Assembly: GCA_002390025.1 (NCBI GenBank)
Contig: DGRU01000207.1
Location: forward strand, 1-13,798
Source of the DNA: Lachnospiraceae bacterium UBA4380
Lineage (GTDB): Bacteria > Bacillota > Clostridia > Lachnospirales > Lachnospiraceae
Direction: 5' to 3'
Length of the DNA: 13,798 bases
The position numbers and the translations under genes were made by a program. Below, one piece after another: positions 6,565 through 13,798 of this stretch (its first letter is position 1; each line of letters opens with the position of its first letter). Under the pieces are notes generated by a model. That model worked only from the letters and a program-made list of their open reading frames with translations. It was not told where the DNA came from and searched no databases.

Positions 6565-8443
6565 CCTTCTCCTGGGGGTGCAGGAAATCCCAGATCTCCT
6601 GCGCCTGACGGGCGGGTATTTCGGGAATCGCGGCCAGCTCTTCGGGTGTGGCTGCGATGATGTCCTCAATGGAGCGGAAAGTGCGCATCAGGGCCTTTTT
6701 GCGGGCAGGTCCCACACCGGGAATGGCATCCAGGCGTGAGGTGACCTGGGCCTTGCCGCGCAGGGACCGGTGGTATTCGATGGCGAAGCGGTGGGCTTCG
6801 TCCTGGATCCTTGTAATGAGCTTGAATCCCTCCCCGGAGGTGTCGATGGGGAGTTCCTCATTTTTGTAATACAGTCCCCGGGTGCGGTGATTGTCGTCCT
6901 TGACCATGCCGCAGACGGGAATGTCCAGGCCCAGCTCCTCCAGGACCGAGGTCGCGATGTTGACCTGTCCCCTGCCGCCGTCCATCATGATCAGGTCGGG
7001 AAAGCGGGTAAAGCTGCCCAGTTCGGCATCCAGGTTTTTCTCCCTGATCTCCTGCTGCTCCTCGATTCCGTGGCGGAAGCGCCGGGTCAGGACTTCGCGC
7101 ATGCAGGCGTAATCATTGGGGCCGGCCACCGACTTGATGCGGAACTTGCGGTAGTCACTGCGCTTGGGCTTTCCGTTTTCGTAGACCACCATGGATCCGA
7201 CATTGGCAAAGCCGCTGATATCTGAAATATCGTAGGCTTCCATGCGCCGCACAGATGCAAGTCCCAGCAGATCCGCGATCTCCTTGGAGGCGCCGATGGT
7301 GCGTCCTTCCTCGCGGCGGAAGCGCTCCCGGTCTCTCTGCAGAACAATGGAGGCGTTCTGGACCGCGAGTTCGACCAGCTTTTCCTTCCTGCCCTTTTTG
7401 GGGACAAAAATGGTCACTTTGCTGCCGCGGCGGGCACTGAGCCAGTCCTCCAGAAGCTGATGGTCATCCGGCTCCACGGGAAGATAGATCTCCTTGGGGA
7501 CAAAAGGCGTCGCGGCATAAAACTGCTTGATAAATTCCGAGAGGATCGAGCCCTCCGACTGGCCGCCGACGTGCACCATATAGTGATGCTCGCGGCCCAT
7601 GAGCTTGCCGTCCCGGACAAAAAAGACCTGTATGACACCGTCCGCGTCCGCGTTTTCGTGTTCGACGGCAACACCCAGAACATCCCGGTTTTCGCCGACG
7701 CCGTCGGACATTTTCTGTTTCTGCGCCACCTGCTGCACGCTCTGGAGCAGATCGCGCCAGCGGATTGCCTCCTCGAAGCGCATCTCCTCCGAGGCCTTCT
7801 CCATTTTTTCCGTCAGGTCGCGGAGTACCGGCTTGTAGTTGCCGGACAGAAATTCGACCGCCATGTCGATCCGACTGCGGTAGTCCTCCGCGGAGATATT
7901 CCCGGTACAGGGTCCGCAGCAACGGTTCATATGAAAATTCAGGCAGGGCCGCTCCTTCCCGATGTCTCTGGGCAGGACACGATTGCAGTCCCGCAGGCCG
8001 TACATGCGGTTGATGAGCTCAATTGTGCTCCGCACAGCCTGGGCACTGGAAAAAGGCCCGAAATATCTGGCCTTGTCCTTTTTCATGCGGCGGGAGAACA
8101 GGATGCGGGGATAGTCCTCTCCCACGGTGACCTTGATATAGGGATAGGTCTTGTCATCCTTGAGCAGGGTGTTGTACTTGGGCCGGTGCTCCTTGATCAG
8201 GTTGTTCTCCAGGATCAGCGCCTCGAGCTCCGAATCGGTCACAATATACTCAAAGCGGTTGATCTGTTTGACCATGCGGTCGATCTGGGGACCTCGGCCG
8301 ACTATTTTGCGAAAATAAGAGCGGACACGATTGTGGAGGTTGACAGCCTTGCCCACATAAATAATCGCATCCTGCTCATCGTGCATGATATAGACGCCGG
8401 GCTGAGCCGGCAGTTTTTTCAGTTCTTCGGAAAAATCTTTCAT
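6518..8443 (-). CDS. uvrC: Excinuclease ABC subunit C
   Basis: UvrC makes the two incisions on either side of a lesion after UvrA and UvrB have located it in nucleotide excision repair. The protein has 641 residues, slightly over the usual 590-620. Domains in order: GIY-YIG nuclease (about 14-100, with PGVYIM and IIYVGKA), the cysteine cluster [13 protein letters not shown] (about 167-179), the UVR motif that contacts UvrB (about 203-238), the RNase H-like nuclease in the middle, and C-terminal helix-hairpin-helix repeats ([13 protein letters not shown] and [13 protein letters not shown]). The last 15 or so residues ([15 protein letters not shown]) lie in a tandem repeat and are not part of the family core. 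Its ATG overlaps the ftsH stop as TAATG, and the GGAG ribosome site is inside the last FtsH codons, so translation is probably coupled. Confidence 0.97.
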   Translation of the reverse strand: MKDFSEELKKLPAQPGVYIMHDEQDAIIYVGKAVNLHNRVRSYFRKIVGRGPQIDRMVKQINRFEYIVTDSELEALILENNLIKEHRPKYNTLLKDDKTYPYIKVTVGEDYPRILFSRRMKKDKARYFGPFSSAQAVRSTIELINRMYGLRDCNRVLPRDIGKERPCLNFHMNRCCGPCTGNISAEDYRSRIDMAVEFLSGNYKPVLRDLTEKMEKASEEMRFEEAIRWRDLLQSVQQVAQKQKMSDGVGENRDVLGVAVEHENADADGVIQVFFVRDGKLMGREHHYMVHVGGQSEGSILSEFIKQFYAATPFVPKEIYLPVEPDDHQLLEDWLSARRGSKVTIFVPKKGRKEKLVELAVQNASIVLQRDRERFRREEGRTIGASKEIADLLGLASVRRMEAYDISDISGFANVGSMVVYENGKPKRSDYRKFRIKSVAGPNDYACMREVLTRRFRHGIEEQQEIREKNLDAELGSFTRFPDLIMMDGGRGQVNIATSVLEELGLDIPVCGMVKDDNHRTRGLYYKNEELPIDTSGEGFKLITRIQDEAHRFAIEYHRSLRGKAQVTSRLDAIPGVGPARKKALMRTFRSIEDIIAATPEELAAIPEIPARQAQEIWDFLHPQEKADSLRVEEQNPAQEE

Positions 8444-10800
8444 TATTCTCCAAAAAGATCGTCCAGGGAAACCTGGGAAAAACGACCCTTGGGCGAGCTG
8501 CTCACAGAAGCGGGCTCATTTTCCGGGCGCACTTCATCTGCTGCAGGAAGATCCTCTGCCTCGGAAGCATTCTCTGCTGCCGGAATATTTCCCTCCACAG
8601 GATTTTTCTCTATAGCAGAAACGATCTCTGCCGCGGGAATCTCCTCGGCTGCAGGGACATCCTCTGCCGCGGACCTCTCCTCTATGGCGGAAGCAATCTC
8701 TGCCACGGGGATTTCCTTTGTGTCGAAAGTCGCTTCTTCCGGAAGGATCTTCTGCACCTCAGGTGCAGGAGCAGCGTCCTCTTCGGAAGCCGGCTGCTCT
8801 TCTGCCGCCCCGGTCTGGCCGCCGTCTCTCTGGGCGCGGACATCGTTGAACATCTTCATGAATTCCTTGCCGGTGATGGTCTCCTGCTTGATCAGGAAAT
8901 CGGCGATGACATCCATGGCATCCATATTTTCGGAGAGGATGCGCTTTGCCTCCTGATAACTGGTCTCAAGGATCTTGCGGACCTCCTCGTCCACAGCCGC
9001 CGCGGTGACATCGCTGCAGTTGAGGACGGCGCGGCCCTCCAGATACTGGCTCTCGACAGTGGCAAGCCCCATCAGGCCGAAGCGCTCGCTCATGCCGTAC
9101 TGGGTGACCATGTTGCGGGCGAGGGCAGTTGCGCGCTCGATATCGTTGGAAGCACCGGTGGTGACACTTTCAAACTTGAGTTCCTCTGCGGCGCGGCCGC
9201 CCAGAAGGCCGATGATGATGGCCTCGAGCTCAGCCTTGCTGTTGAGGTATTTCTCCTCCTCGGGGACCTGCATGACATAGCCGAGTGCGCCCATGGTGCG
9301 GGGCACTATGGTGATCTTCTGCACGGGCTCGGAATTTTTCTGCACAGCGCTGATCAGAGCGTGTCCGACTTCGTGATAGGACACGATCCGGCGCTCTTCC
9401 TTGCTCATGATGCGGTCTTTTTTCTCCTTGCCGACCAGGACCTGCTCGACGGCCTCAAAGAGGTCCTTCTGGCAGACATACTGGCGGTGATCCTTGACGG
9501 CGTTGATGGCCGCCTCGTTGATCATGTTGGCCAGGTCGGAGCCCACGGCGCCGCTGGTGGCCAGGGCGATCTCTTCCAGATCCACCGTCTCATCCATTTT
9601 GACATCTTTGGCGTGGACCTTGAGGATGGCGACACGTCCCTTGAGATCGGGGCGGTCGACGATGATGCGGCGGTCAAAACGGCCGGGGCGCAGCAGGGCC
9701 TTGTCAAGGATCTCGGGGCGGTTGGTCGCGCCGATGATCAGGATACCCTTGGAGGCCTCGAAACCGTCCATCTCGGAGAGGAGCTGGTTGAGGGTCTGCT
9801 CGCGCTCCTCGTTGCCTCCGCCGTAGCGGGAATCGCGGCTGCGGCCGATGGCGTCGATCTCATCGATGAAAATAATGCAGGGCGCATTTTTGTTGGCTTC
9901 TTTGAACAGGTCGCGCACGCGGGACGCGCCCACACCGACATAGAGCTCGATGAAATCCGAGCCCGTCAGGGAGAAAAAGGGCACATGTGCCTCTCCGGCC
10001 ACGGCTTTGGCCAGCAGGGTCTTTCCGGTTCCGGGAGGGCCCACGAGCAGGGCTCCCTTGGGAAGCTTGGCGCCGATCTTGACATAGCGGCCGGGATTGT
10101 GCAGGAAATCTACGACTTCCACCAGGGATTCCTTGGCCTCGTCCTCACCTGCCACATCCTTGAAGGTGACGCCTGTCTCCTTCTGCACATATTCTTTTGC
10201 CGTGCTTTTGCCGACGCCCATGATGCCGCCCCGGCCTCCGCCCATGCGGCGGAAGAGCACACTGAGAAGCCCCCACATCAGAAGGATGGGAAGCACGTAG
10301 GAGAGCAGGAAGGATACGACCATGCCGGAGCTGTCGGGCACGTAGGGATTGAAGGTGATCTTGGCATCCATCAGCCTCTTGGTGAGCGCATCCTCGGACT
10401 CGGCCATGCCTGTGTAGAGCACAGCATCCGAATCCTTGAGATGGATCTCCAGGCGATCCGACTTCATATCGACCTCTGTGACCTTCTCCTGCTGAATATA
10501 TTTGATAAAGTCATTATAGGAAATCTTGCGCGACTCACTGTTGTCCCGCATGAAATAGCTGAAGGCCGCAAACAGAACGACAGTGATCAGCAGCACCAGA
10601 AAGAGATTCTGGCGGGGCTGACCGTTTCCGCTGCCATTGCCGTCGCCGTTATTTCCGTTACCGTTGTTTCCTCCGTTTCCGTTGCCGCCGTTTCTGCGGT
10701 TTCCGGAATTATTTCCCTGGCCGCTTCCGTTCCCGCCCCCGAAAGGGTCGAAGAACCGGATCCGCCCGGAATCCTGCATATTCTTATTTCTTCCAATCAT
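8443..10800 (-). CDS. ftsH: ATP-dependent zinc metalloprotease FtsH
   Basis: Membrane-bound hexameric AAA protease that extracts and degrades membrane and some soluble proteins. Numbering from the TTG at 10830 gives: Gly/Asn-rich tail 31-72, first membrane helix about 76-93, extracytoplasmic domain, second helix about 169-193, Walker A GPPGTGKT (264-271), Walker B FIDEID (321-326), second region of homology with RPGRFDRR, zinc site HEVGH (486-490; the usual form is HEAGH but HExxH is intact) and SNDIE with the third ligand Asp563. I place the start at the ATG at 10800 (785 residues), preceded by AAGG nine bases upstream; an ATG at 10779 is also possible. The protein is longer than the usual 600-700 residues because of the N-terminal tail and an Ala/Glu/Pro-rich C-terminal tail of about 120 residues with an internal repeat. 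The tail ends in SLDDLFGE. Confidence 0.97.
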   Translation of the reverse strand: MIGRNKNMQDSGRIRFFDPFGGGNGSGQGNNSGNRRNGGNGNGGNNGNGNNGDGNGSGNGQPRQNLFLVLLITVVLFAAFSYFMRDNSESRKISYNDFIKYIQQEKVTEVDMKSDRLEIHLKDSDAVLYTGMAESEDALTKRLMDAKITFNPYVPDSSGMVVSFLLSYVLPILLMWGLLSVLFRRMGGGRGGIMGVGKSTAKEYVQKETGVTFKDVAGEDEAKESLVEVVDFLHNPGRYVKIGAKLPKGALLVGPPGTGKTLLAKAVAGEAHVPFFSLTGSDFIELYVGVGASRVRDLFKEANKNAPCIIFIDEIDAIGRSRDSRYGGGNEEREQTLNQLLSEMDGFEASKGILIIGATNRPEILDKALLRPGRFDRRIIVDRPDLKGRVAILKVHAKDVKMDETVDLEEIALATSGAVGSDLANMINEAAINAVKDHRQYVCQKDLFEAVEQVLVGKEKKDRIMSKEERRIVSYHEVGHALISAVQKNSEPVQKITIVPRTMGALGYVMQVPEEEKYLNSKAELEAIIIGLLGGRAAEELKFESVTTGASNDIERATALARNMVTQYGMSERFGLMGLATVESQYLEGRAVLNCSDVTAAAVDEEVRKILETSYQEAKRILSENMDAMDVIADFLIKQETITGKEFMKMFNDVRAQRDGGQTGAAEEQPASEEDAAPAPEVQKILPEEATFDTKEIPVAEIASAIEERSAAEDVPAAEEIPAAEIVSAIEKNPVEGNIPAAENASEAEDLPAADEVRPENEPASVSSSPKGRFSQVSLDDLFGE
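8575..8715 (-). repeat. Imperfect 72-bp repeat in the FtsH C-terminal tail
   Basis: Two copies of a 24-residue unit follow each other in the FtsH tail. Both share the pattern EIP-A-AEI-SAIE with a downstream PAA; the first starts at about residue 706, the second at about residue 730, and a decayed third piece (EDLPAADEV) follows. The segment lies after the protease domain and is rich in Ala, Glu, Pro and Ile, so it is probably disordered. Divergence between copies suggests an old duplication rather than an assembly artefact. Confidence 0.75.
10615..10740 (-). repeat. Gly/Asn low-complexity N-terminal tail of FtsH
   Basis: Residues about 31-72 of FtsH are almost entirely Gly, Asn and Ser, encoded by a GGNAAY-type short repeat. 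It lies directly before the first membrane helix, so it is on the cytoplasmic side if the usual FtsH topology holds. Most FtsH proteins have only a few residues here. The short DNA repeats make the stretch prone to length change. Confidence 0.8.
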
Positions 10801-10834
10801 TCGAATAAACCTTATTTTTCTTTCTTCCAATCAT
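10784..10834 (-). other. Short leader frame overlapping the ftsH start
   Basis: ATG at 10834 opens a 16-codon frame ([16 protein letters not shown]) that ends in TAA at 10784, inside the beginning of ftsH. Its first bases ATGATTGGAAGAAA (10821-10834) are repeated exactly at 10787-10800, where they form the ftsH ATG at 10800. The 34-base spacing is not a multiple of three, so the upstream ATG is out of frame with ftsH. No clear ribosome site precedes it. It is more likely a duplicated relic of the start site than a working peptide. Confidence 0.35.
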
Positions 10835-10979
10835 ACCCGGGCACGCCCGTGCGCAGGTATTGTGATTATTATTCCCGGTTTGTCCGTTTCAGTACGACAG
10901 CCTGATCACCGCTCTGTCTTCTGTCTTACGCGCTGTGCGGGAACAGATCTGAAAACGGGGGCTGGAAAGCCATTTATCT

Positions 10980-11008
10980 ATTATAAAGAAGAAATGCATA
11001 CAAGGCAA
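10980..11008 (-). promoter_or_regulatory. Sigma-A-type promoter for ftsH and the leftward block
   Basis: On the minus strand, TTGCCT (11008-11003) and a perfect TATAAT (10985-10980) are 17 bases apart. The -35 box matches the consensus at four of six positions. Transcription would begin near 10973, giving a leader of about 170 bases before the ftsH ATG at 10800. It is the best promoter I can find upstream of the eight-gene block. Start site and strength are inferred. Confidence 0.6.
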
Positions 11009-11020
11009 TCCTTTGTTTTT

Positions 11021-11091
11021 GGGGACGGTCCTTTTGTTTCGGGCCTTTTGTTTCGGGGGCACAAGGGGACAGAAACAAAAGGCCCGTCCCC
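11021..11091. repeat. Compound REP-like inverted repeat
   Basis: The left arm GGGGACGGTCCTTTTGTTTC (11021-11040) pairs with GAAACAAAAGGCCCGTCCCC (11072-11091) with a single mismatch. A second partial copy of the left arm, GGGCCTTTTGTTTCGGG (11041-11057), can pair perfectly with the inner 14 bases of the right arm (11072-11085). A third option is GGGGAC (11065-11070) with GTCCCC (11086-11091). The element therefore has at least three competing hairpins. GGGGACGG...CTTTTGT motifs are dispersed repeats in Clostridia as I recall, often beside REP-associated tyrosine transposases; no such gene is in this window. Confidence 0.75.
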
Positions 11092-11144
11092 ATATGCCGA
11101 CCACCCTGTGTTACAATAGTAGATATCAGTCCCGAAAACAGCGG

Positions 11145-12614
11145 ATGAAAACAGTGGATAAAGAAATGACCAACAAAAACACATTCTCAAATAATAAGAC
11201 CGCGGATCCCCAGCAGGACAAAATGCAGCAGGCGGAAGAAAAAAACCGTTATCTCTTTGAGGAGATGCCGGTTTCCAAAGCGCTTGCGACCATGGCCGTG
11301 CCCACTGTGATCTCACAGATGATCGTCCTGATCTACAACATGGCGGACACCTTTTATATAGGGCGCACCAACAACCCCTACATGGTGGCCGGAGCAGCCC
11401 TGATCCTGCCTATCTTCAATGTCTGCATAGCGGTCGCAAATATTGCCGGGACCGGCGGCGGGACCCTGATCGCCAGGCTGATGGGTGCGCGGAATCCCCG
11501 CAGCGCCCGCCGCATCGCCTCCTTCAGCATCTGGTTTTCCGCCTTTATGGGTCTGTTTTTTGCGGTCTTGACCGCAGTCTTCATGCACCCTCTGCTGACC
11601 CTTCTGGGTGCCAGCAGTCAGACCTATGAGTTTGCCAGGCAGTACTGCACCTGTGTCATCGTACTCGGAGGGACACCCACCATCACGGCCATGACCATGG
11701 GCAATCTGCTGCGTAATGTGGGCTGTTCCAAACAGGCTGGCTTTGCCATCTCCATGGGCGGCATCATCAATATCATCCTGGATCCCATCTTCATGTTCGT
11801 GCTGCTGCCGCCCGGCCATGAGATCCTGGGCGCCGGTCTGGCCACCGCCCTGACCAACACCTTCACCTGCACCTATTTCGTAATCACCATCCTGCGCCTG
11901 CACAATCCCATCCTGCATTTTTCCCTCAGGGACGGACTGCCGGGCGCCGCTCTCCTGGCATCCTTTTTCGGCGTCGGCATCCCGGCCGCCATGGGGCCCT
12001 TCCTCTTCGACCTGGACTACATCGTCCTGGACCGCCTGATGGCCGCCCACAGCGACATCGCGCTGGCCGCCATCGGCATTGTCCTCAAAGCGGAGCGCCT
12101 GCCCCTCAATGTCGGCATCGGACTCTGCCTGGGCATGGTGCCCATGGCCGCCTACAACTACTCCGCCAAAAACTACCGGCGCATGCAGTCTGTATTGAAG
12201 GCCGCCCGTGCCACAGGCATCGCGATCAGTATCGGCAGCATCGTCCTCTATGAGCTCTTTGCGCCCTTCCTGATCCGGATCTTCATCAACGATCCCGCCA
12301 CCGTGGCCCTGGGCACCGATTTCCTGCGCATCCGGGTCCTGGCAACCATCATGATGTTCCTGAGCTTCATCTACGTCTACTTTTTCCAGGCCCTGGGGCA
12401 GGGGAGCATGGCCCTCTTCCTGGTCATCATGCGCTGGCTCATGATCAACATCCCCATGCTCTTTATCCTGGGCAGGCTCTTCGGCCAATATGGACTGGCC
12501 TGGTCCCAGCTTGTGAGCGACGTCCTCGTGGCCTTCCTCTCCTGGCTGCTCTACCGGCATTACCGCAAAAAACACCTGCTGCCCGGCATACAGGCGCAGT
12601 CTGTCCGTTCCTGA
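11145..12614 (+). CDS. MATE-family multidrug exporter
   Basis: An integral membrane antiporter of the MATE family, which uses sodium or proton gradients to export cationic drugs and metabolites. From the ATG at 11145 it has 489 residues, a bit over the usual 440-460, mostly through a charged N-terminal segment of about 30 residues before the first conserved stretch EMPVSKALATMAVPTVISQM. About 12 hydrophobic helices in two halves are visible. Family marks include NMADTFYIGR, GTGGGTLIARLMGA and, in the second half, GIGLCLGMVPMAAYNYSAKNYRR. The start is uncertain: 11145 has no good ribosome site, while the ATG at 11166 has a weak GTGGAT upstream. It is the only rightward gene and converges on namZ with a 68-base gap and no clear terminator. 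The substrate cannot be predicted. The upstream REP-like element may influence expression. Confidence 0.92.
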   Translation: MKTVDKEMTNKNTFSNNKTADPQQDKMQQAEEKNRYLFEEMPVSKALATMAVPTVISQMIVLIYNMADTFYIGRTNNPYMVAGAALILPIFNVCIAVANIAGTGGGTLIARLMGARNPRSARRIASFSIWFSAFMGLFFAVLTAVFMHPLLTLLGASSQTYEFARQYCTCVIVLGGTPTITAMTMGNLLRNVGCSKQAGFAISMGGIINIILDPIFMFVLLPPGHEILGAGLATALTNTFTCTYFVITILRLHNPILHFSLRDGLPGAALLASFFGVGIPAAMGPFLFDLDYIVLDRLMAAHSDIALAAIGIVLKAERLPLNVGIGLCLGMVPMAAYNYSAKNYRRMQSVLKAARATGIAISIGSIVLYELFAPFLIRIFINDPATVALGTDFLRIRVLATIMMFLSFIYVYFFQALGQGSMALFLVIMRWLMINIPMLFILGRLFGQYGLAWSQLVSDVLVAFLSWLLYRHYRKKHLLPGIQAQSVRS

Positions 12615-12682
12615 CGGCATGGCAAATGAACAATCAAAATCCCAATACTGCAGACCGGCTTCTTTAACAGAAAGCAGAAAGC

Positions 12683-13798
12683 TTAATCTTCGTACAGCAG
12701 ATAGGGCTTCCGCTGCGCCTTGAAGTTCTCCACGTCCTCCTGCCAGGAAGCGCGGATTTCCTCCGGACTCCTGCCCTCCTCGATCATGCGGCGAACCCGG
12801 TCTGTGCCGCACAGATAATCGATCCAGTAATTCCCGTTTCCATCAGGGTTTCCGAAAAAGGAGATTCCCGGGTTCTGCGTCTGCATGACCTTGAAGGCGT
12901 CAACCACGTATTCCAGGTTGAGATGCTCCTTCAGAATCTGCGCAAGAGGGATTTCTCTCAGGTCTTTTCCGTAACAGGTCTGTCCCTCGAAGACCGGCGA
13001 ATGTGCCCCCTCCATGTCTTCAGGCGTAAAGGTGAAATCGTATCCCTCCGCGCCCTGCAGCCAGGGACTGCCGAAGCTCTCAAAGGGATGCGTGGTCCCG
13101 CGGCCGACAGAACAGGCCGTGTTTTCAAACAGGCAGGTGGATGGATAGAGATAGATTGCCCGCATGTCCTTGAGGTTGGGAGAGGGCCGGGTCACAAGGG
13201 CGGTCAGCGTGTCATGCCTGTAATTTTCACAGGGCACCACGGTCAGACTACAGGCGTCCTTTCCGGCGGGGAGCCAGCCCTCGCCGTTGATCATCTGCGC
13301 CAGCTCGCCCAGGGTCATTCCGTGCACGACCGGGATCGGCAGCATGCCGACGCCGGAATAAAAGCCGTCCTGCAGAAGGGGCCCGTCCACGTAGAATCCA
13401 TTGGGGTTGGGGCGGTCCAGGATCACCACTTTCTTGCCGGCCTCTGCACAGGCATCCATGAGGTAATACATGGAAATATAATAGGTGTAAAAACGAAGCC
13501 CCACATCCTGGATATCGATGACAAGTGTATCGAAACGGTCAAGGTCCCCATCGGAAGGATAGCCGGAGCCGCTGCTGTAAAGGGAGACGACCGGGACACC
13601 CGTCTTTTCATCCACATAGCTGTTAACAGCCGCGCCGGCATCCTCTGTGCCGCGGAAACCATGTTCCGGAGAAAAAGCCACCGTCACATCGACCCCCTGC
13701 CGGACCAGGGCATCCAGAATATGCTCTCCATACTCCATAGCGCTGCCGTCCGCATTCATCCCGAAGGGCACAAGCCCCTCCTCCTGACGTGAATCGGC
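12683..13798 (-). CDS. namZ: NamZ-type exo-beta-N-acetylmuramidase (DUF1343), 5'-truncated
   Basis: The visible 371 residues match the DUF1343 family, whose founding Bacillus member NamZ removes terminal MurNAc from peptidoglycan fragments during cell-wall recycling. Motifs in order: SPEHGFRG, TGVPVVSLYSS, DTLVIDIQDVGLRFYTY, VVILDRPNPNG, VDGPLL, HGMTLGELAQMIN, RPSPNLKDMRAIYLYPSTCLFE, SVGRGTTHPFESFGSPW and the C-terminal HGF-like SFFGNPDGNGNYWIDYLCG. The frame stays open to the window edge. The first visible residues (ADSRQEEGLVPFGMNADGSA) align with the usual LVTN-type opening, so the true start and any signal peptide lie outside. The Glu of SPEHG is the likely catalytic residue from my memory of the family. 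It converges on the MATE gene. A role in wall turnover is family knowledge; specificity here is inferred. Confidence 0.9.
   Translation of the reverse strand, partial: ADSRQEEGLVPFGMNADGSAMEYGEHILDALVRQGVDVTVAFSPEHGFRGTEDAGAAVNSYVDEKTGVPVVSLYSSGSGYPSDGDLDRFDTLVIDIQDVGLRFYTYYISMYYLMDACAEAGKKVVILDRPNPNGFYVDGPLLQDGFYSGVGMLPIPVVHGMTLGELAQMINGEGWLPAGKDACSLTVVPCENYRHDTLTALVTRPSPNLKDMRAIYLYPSTCLFENTACSVGRGTTHPFESFGSPWLQGAEGYDFTFTPEDMEGAHSPVFEGQTCYGKDLREIPLAQILKEHLNLEYVVDAFKVMQTQNPGISFFGNPDGNGNYWIDYLCGTDRVRRMIEEGRSPEEIRASWQEDVENFKAQRKPYLLYED

Larger units (their letters stand above)
10835..11144. other. Divergent intergenic region between ftsH and the MATE gene
   Basis: About 310 bases without a credible gene. 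Going left to right it contains the ftsH leader with a possible weak promoter (AATAAT at 10865-10870 and CTGAAA at 10887-10892, 16-base spacer, minus strand), the stronger ftsH promoter at 10980-11008, the REP-like inverted repeat at 11021-11091 and a lone TACAAT at 11112-11117 that may be the -10 box of the MATE gene. The hpt gene that I would expect upstream of ftsH in many Firmicutes is absent, which suggests a rearrangement point. Confidence 0.6.

Noticed and set aside
1631..6608. Long + strand open frames opposite rapZ, murB, hprK and the ATP-grasp gene
   Set aside because: They are antisense shadows with low-complexity His/Asp/Leu-rich translations and no recognisable family.
7460..10905. 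Long + strand open frames opposite uvrC and ftsH (7460-8956 and 9361-10905)
   Set aside because: Both lie antisense to genes with complete family motifs, show no domains of their own and have no ribosome sites worth noting.
11013..11144. Upstream extension of the MATE reading frame to 11013
   Set aside because: The extra residues would be encoded by the REP-like inverted repeat and have no MATE similarity. The first sensible starts are 11145 or 11166.
12615..12682. Bidirectional terminator between the MATE gene and namZ
   Set aside because: Only weak pairings such as GCTTTCT with AAGAAGC are seen, with mismatches and no T run.
11313..12812. A 499-codon open frame on the minus strand opposite the MATE gene
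   Set aside because: The translation is rich in Gly, His, Gln and Asp without any domain, and it mirrors the membrane protein on the other strand, whose family motifs are clear. It is a by-product of GC-rich codon use.

Overview
The window reads as a core-chromosome segment of a fairly GC-rich Firmicute, most likely a Lachnospiraceae-type Clostridium relative. This rests on gene content: HPr kinase/phosphorylase, a Crh-like HPr, WhiA and RapZ in one cluster, GGAGG-type ribosome binding sites, and gene order. The species cannot be named from sequence alone. Neither strand shows rRNA, tRNA, CRISPR or an intact transposase.

Positions 1-400 are an AT-richer intergenic region. It holds a perfect 26-bp hairpin (197-222), two TTCCGGAA palindromes and the intrinsic terminator (303-340) that closes the leftward gene cluster. 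Positions 401-10800 are one leftward block of eight genes, in transcription order: ftsH, uvrC (overlapping ftsH by 1 base), an ATP-grasp ligase of unknown substrate, hprK, murB, rapZ, whiA and a Crh-like HPr. A good sigma-A-type promoter (10980-11008) lies upstream of ftsH. Positions 10835-11144 separate this block from a divergent MATE exporter gene (11145-12614, + strand) and contain a compound REP-like inverted repeat (11021-11091). A convergent, 5'-truncated namZ/DUF1343 exo-muramidase gene runs off the right edge.

The block joins membrane protein quality control (FtsH), nucleotide excision repair (UvrC), peptidoglycan precursor synthesis (MurB), carbon-catabolite signalling (HprK and an HPr paralogue with Glu15 in place of His15 but with Ser46 kept) and two regulators linked to cell envelope or division (RapZ, WhiA). 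HprK and its probable substrate sit at the middle and end of the same block, so sensor and target are probably co-expressed.

The most unusual points are the uncharacterised circularly permuted ATP-grasp gene between uvrC and hprK, a 21-bp minisatellite spanning the uvrC stop codon, low-complexity tails at both ends of FtsH, and REP-like hairpins on both flanks of the block. I found no clear new defence or mobile system. Most of the window is conserved housekeeping sequence with local repeat-driven change.
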